Source: Phycisphaerae bacterium (GTDB lineage: Bacteria; Planctomycetota; Phycisphaerae; Sedimentisphaerales; Anaerobacaceae). From it: a stretch of DNA of 64,000 nucleotides. Location: assembly GCA_030601845.1 (NCBI GenBank), contig JAUWAY010000005.1, positions 24,792-88,791 on the forward strand, written 5' to 3'. Below are positions 62,335-64,000 of the stretch, one piece after another. The notes beneath the pieces were generated by a model that did not search any database, was not told the origin of the DNA, and was given only the letters and a program-made list of their open reading frames with translations. How positions within the stretch are numbered: position 1 is the stretch's first letter; every line of letters starts with the position of its first letter. The translations under genes and the position numbers were made by a program.

Positions 62335-62450
62335 TTTTTCGCAATTTTTCTCTATTTTTTGCAAATTTTCGCAATTTTGTCGCTACTTTTCGCAATTTTT
62401 CGCTACTTTTCTCATTTTTTCTCTACTTTTCGCTACTTTTCACCACTTTT
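62335..62450. repeat. 10-bp tandem array (CGCTACTTTT type)
   Basis: About ten units: CGCTACTTTT, CGCAATTTTT, CGCTACTTTT, CTCATTTTTT, CTCTACTTTT, CGCTACTTTT, CACCACTTTT. Different period from the neighbouring 7-bp array. Confidence 0.8.
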
Positions 62451-62523
62451 TTCCTACCTATTTTACCCAACCCCTACAAACTAACCCACCAACCCCCATT
62501 TTTACCCGAAAAATCAGTGTAAT

Positions 62524-62628
62524 CTGTGAAATCCGTGGTTAAATTTTGCCAATTTTATCAAATTCCGGATAATTTCAATCCTAAATTTTGTTCTTCCAGT
62601 TCTTAAAATCCTCCATACTCACAGCCCT
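62524..62628. repeat. Left arm of 105-bp inverted repeat around dprA
   Basis: Pairs with 63896-64000 in inverse orientation without gaps: 100 of 105 positions agree and all five differences are transitions. Confidence 0.95.
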
Positions 62629-62643
62629 GAGGGCAAAAAACCG

Positions 62644-63798
62644 TTATTTCCTCAGGAACAAACTGCCCGGAAGCTGTTTTATCAGGCCCTTGAGCCGTAG
62701 TGATATCAACCCGGCGTTAGTGCTGCCCGGAGCCAAATCCGTCTCGGCGATTATTTGCTCTGTATGCAGCGGCTCTTTGCCAAGACAATCATAAATCTTT
62801 TTCTCGTCTTCACTTAGATTCAGCCGGCTAACGTCGAATAAGGGCGTCTCGAACTTTTCAGATGCCTCGGCTGCCGCCGTACTTACGTGGCCGTGCAACT
62901 GTTCACCGATATAGCCCAGAGCTTCGGTCACATCTTCAACGGATTCGACCAGCTTTGCCCCTTGTTTTATCAATTGATGTGCCCCTTTACTCAACGGCGA
63001 ATCAACTTTGCCCGGCACCGCCATCACATCGCGGTTATTGTCCAGTGCCGCTCTGGCGGTAATCAACGCTCCCGAACGCAAGCCGGCCTCGACAACAATT
63101 GTCCCCAGCGACAGTCCTGCTATTATTCTGTTGCGGGGCGGGAAGTTTTCCGGCAGTGGTTCGTACCGCAATGGCAGTTCGCTGATGCAGGCGCCGGATT
63201 CGGCTATAAGTTCAAACAGCTTCTTATTCTCCGGTGGGAAGATATTTGCCAGGCCGCAACCCTGCACAGCGATTGTACGGCCGCCGGCCGACAGCGCACC
63301 TTGATGTGCGGCGGCGTCTATGCCGCGGGCCATACCGGAACAGATTGTAAAGCCGGCTGAACTTAAAAAATGAGCTAAACGAGATGACTGCTCCTGGCCA
63401 TACAAACTGCAACGCCGGGAGCCAACTATCGAAATACACAGATTGTCCTGCCGGGATAAAGTGCCCTTTATGTAAAGAACCGGAGGCGGGTCGTAAATCC
63501 GCTTTAAGACCGGCGGATAACGCTTATCGTCGAGGTGGATTAGCCAGACGCCGAGCTTCTCAGCTAATTCCAATTCAGCTTTGGTATCAAACTTGTTACG
63601 TGTTGCGGCGATTTGTTCAGCGGTCTTGAAGCCGACGCCGTTTATTTTGGCCAGCTCACTGACCGAAGTACCCAAGGCCCGGTCGGCTGAGCCGAAATGC
63701 TTTATCAGCTTTGCGAATGTGGTTGGGCCGATCCCATCAGCCCTGATTAACTTGAGCCATTTTTCGATATCAATGGAATTTTGCTGTAATTTTGCCAT
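62644..63798 (-). CDS. dprA: DNA processing protein DprA
   Basis: 384 residues from the ATG at 63798 (another ATG seven codons earlier is possible; no good ribosome site for either). SAM-like N-terminal domain (LIRADGIGPTTFAKLIKHFG), then the Rossmann fold: CISIVGSRRCSLYGQEQS, FTICSGMARGIDAAAHQGAL, GRTIAVQGCGLANIFPPENK, SLGTIVVEAGLRSGALITAR, DVMAVPGKVDSPLSKGAHQL; a C-terminal winged helix (EKKIYDCLGKEPLHTEQIIA). It loads RecA on incoming single strands. It is enclosed by a 105-bp inverted repeat. Confidence 0.95.
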   Translation of the reverse strand: MAKLQQNSIDIEKWLKLIRADGIGPTTFAKLIKHFGSADRALGTSVSELAKINGVGFKTAEQIAATRNKFDTKAELELAEKLGVWLIHLDDKRYPPVLKRIYDPPPVLYIKGTLSRQDNLCISIVGSRRCSLYGQEQSSRLAHFLSSAGFTICSGMARGIDAAAHQGALSAGGRTIAVQGCGLANIFPPENKKLFELIAESGACISELPLRYEPLPENFPPRNRIIAGLSLGTIVVEAGLRSGALITARAALDNNRDVMAVPGKVDSPLSKGAHQLIKQGAKLVESVEDVTEALGYIGEQLHGHVSTAAAEASEKFETPLFDVSRLNLSEDEKKIYDCLGKEPLHTEQIIAETDLAPGSTNAGLISLRLKGLIKQLPGSLFLRK

Positions 63799-63895
63799 TA
63801 TTTGGCTATCGGGAAACAATTAACTCGGCGGGAGTCTATCTAATAGTGACTAAATGGTCAACCGAAATTGGTTGGTTTAAGGAGTTATACAAATT

Positions 63896-64000
63896 AGGGC
63901 TGTAAGTATGGAGGATTTTAAGAACTGGAAGAACAAAATTTAGGACTGAAATTATCCAGAATTTGATAAAATTGGCGAAATTTAACCACAGATTTCACAG
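63896..64000. repeat. Right arm of 105-bp inverted repeat around dprA (touches window end)
   Basis: Begins AGGGCTGTAAGTATGGAGGA. It includes a short frame starting ATGGAGGATTTT (MEDFKNWKNKI then stop) that is too short to call. The true outer end may lie past the window. Confidence 0.9.

Noticed and set aside
61962-62522. 186-codon frame with LESCVL repeats
   Set aside because: It arises because the 7-bp unit has no stop in any frame; it is repeat DNA.
4722-63800. CRISPR array candidates
   Set aside because: The repeats have 7-11-bp periods or are isolated palindromes; no 25-40-bp repeats with unique spacers and no cas genes.
1-64000. Prophage or classic insertion sequence
   Set aside because: No transposase, integrase or phage structural gene is recognisable anywhere; only small repeats are seen.

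Overview
The window reads as a chromosomal segment of a planctomycete, most likely class Phycisphaerae (Sedimentisphaerales-like). This is inferred from content. It carries secreted parallel beta-helix proteins with C-terminal dockerin-like calcium-loop tails (NGDCRVNFLDFQLMALHWL type), a PEP-CTERM protein, Tat-exported sulfatase and aminotransferase, a GH29 fucosidase, a GH172/DUF2961 protein, a DUF1080-ThuA fusion, a neutral-ceramidase-like protein and a DUF6677-like protein. The lifestyle suggested is polysaccharide degradation, with selenocysteine use (selA-selB) and competence-type genes (dprA, comM/yifB).

Layout. 1-3589 (minus): three lipoprotein solute-binding proteins, a half-size TSUP permease and a leaderless solute-binding protein cut by the window edge. 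3820-6254: dockerin-tailed fragment, ybjQ-like gene, tadA, tRNA-Ser, tRNA-Glu, tRNA-Met. 6462-16350: rpsB-tsf-pyrH-[GH29 fucosidase]-frr, then AsmA-like and YihY-like membrane proteins. 16641-19716: PEP-CTERM protein and HtrA protease. 19717-24588: repeat-rich accessory stretch with a RelA/SpoT-domain protein, a small protein plus dCTP deaminase, a GIY-YIG nuclease and a membrane-anchored unknown. 24501-29625: DUF1080-ThuA protein, Tat-exported DegT-family aminotransferase, ceramidase-like protein. 29715-34604: tRNA-Arg, a candidate structured RNA, and a three-gene membrane GrpE / Hsp70 / TerB-like cluster. 34676-40115: CNT nucleoside transporter, selA-selB, tmRNA. 40230-46012: secretin-like, cupin, GH172, UroD/MtaA-like methyltransferase, membrane protein, hemL. 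46174-57221: SurA/PpiD-like chaperone, small membrane proteins, secretin plus pilin-like pair with an inverted partial copy, rnc, STAS protein, sulfatase, comM, lipoprotein. 57381-64000: giant beta-helix protein, long repeat arrays, and dprA enclosed by a 105-bp inverted repeat.

The most distinctive signal is the repeat ecology. Intergenic spaces are filled with arrays of drifting 7-bp units (more than a dozen sites) and several families of GC-rich or GTCATT...-type palindromes. Both classes have entered reading frames. Palindromes are inserted in frame, with flanking direct duplications, in the UroD-like methyltransferase and in the sulfatase (each net 27 bp, 9 codons). A roughly 170-bp block of 7-bp array plus palindrome forms the linker of the GrpE-like protein. 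A palindrome also found at 17519-17554 encodes part of a membrane protein. Array copies form the 3' end of the SurA-like gene, the first codons of hemL and the 5' flank of a small membrane protein. This resembles in principle the Rickettsia palindromic elements and the heptanucleotide STRRs of filamentous cyanobacteria, and is the main candidate for something undescribed here. The GrpE-Hsp70-TerB cluster and the TSUP permease with four solute-binding proteins are the best candidate protein systems. All functions are read from sequence motifs without database searches.
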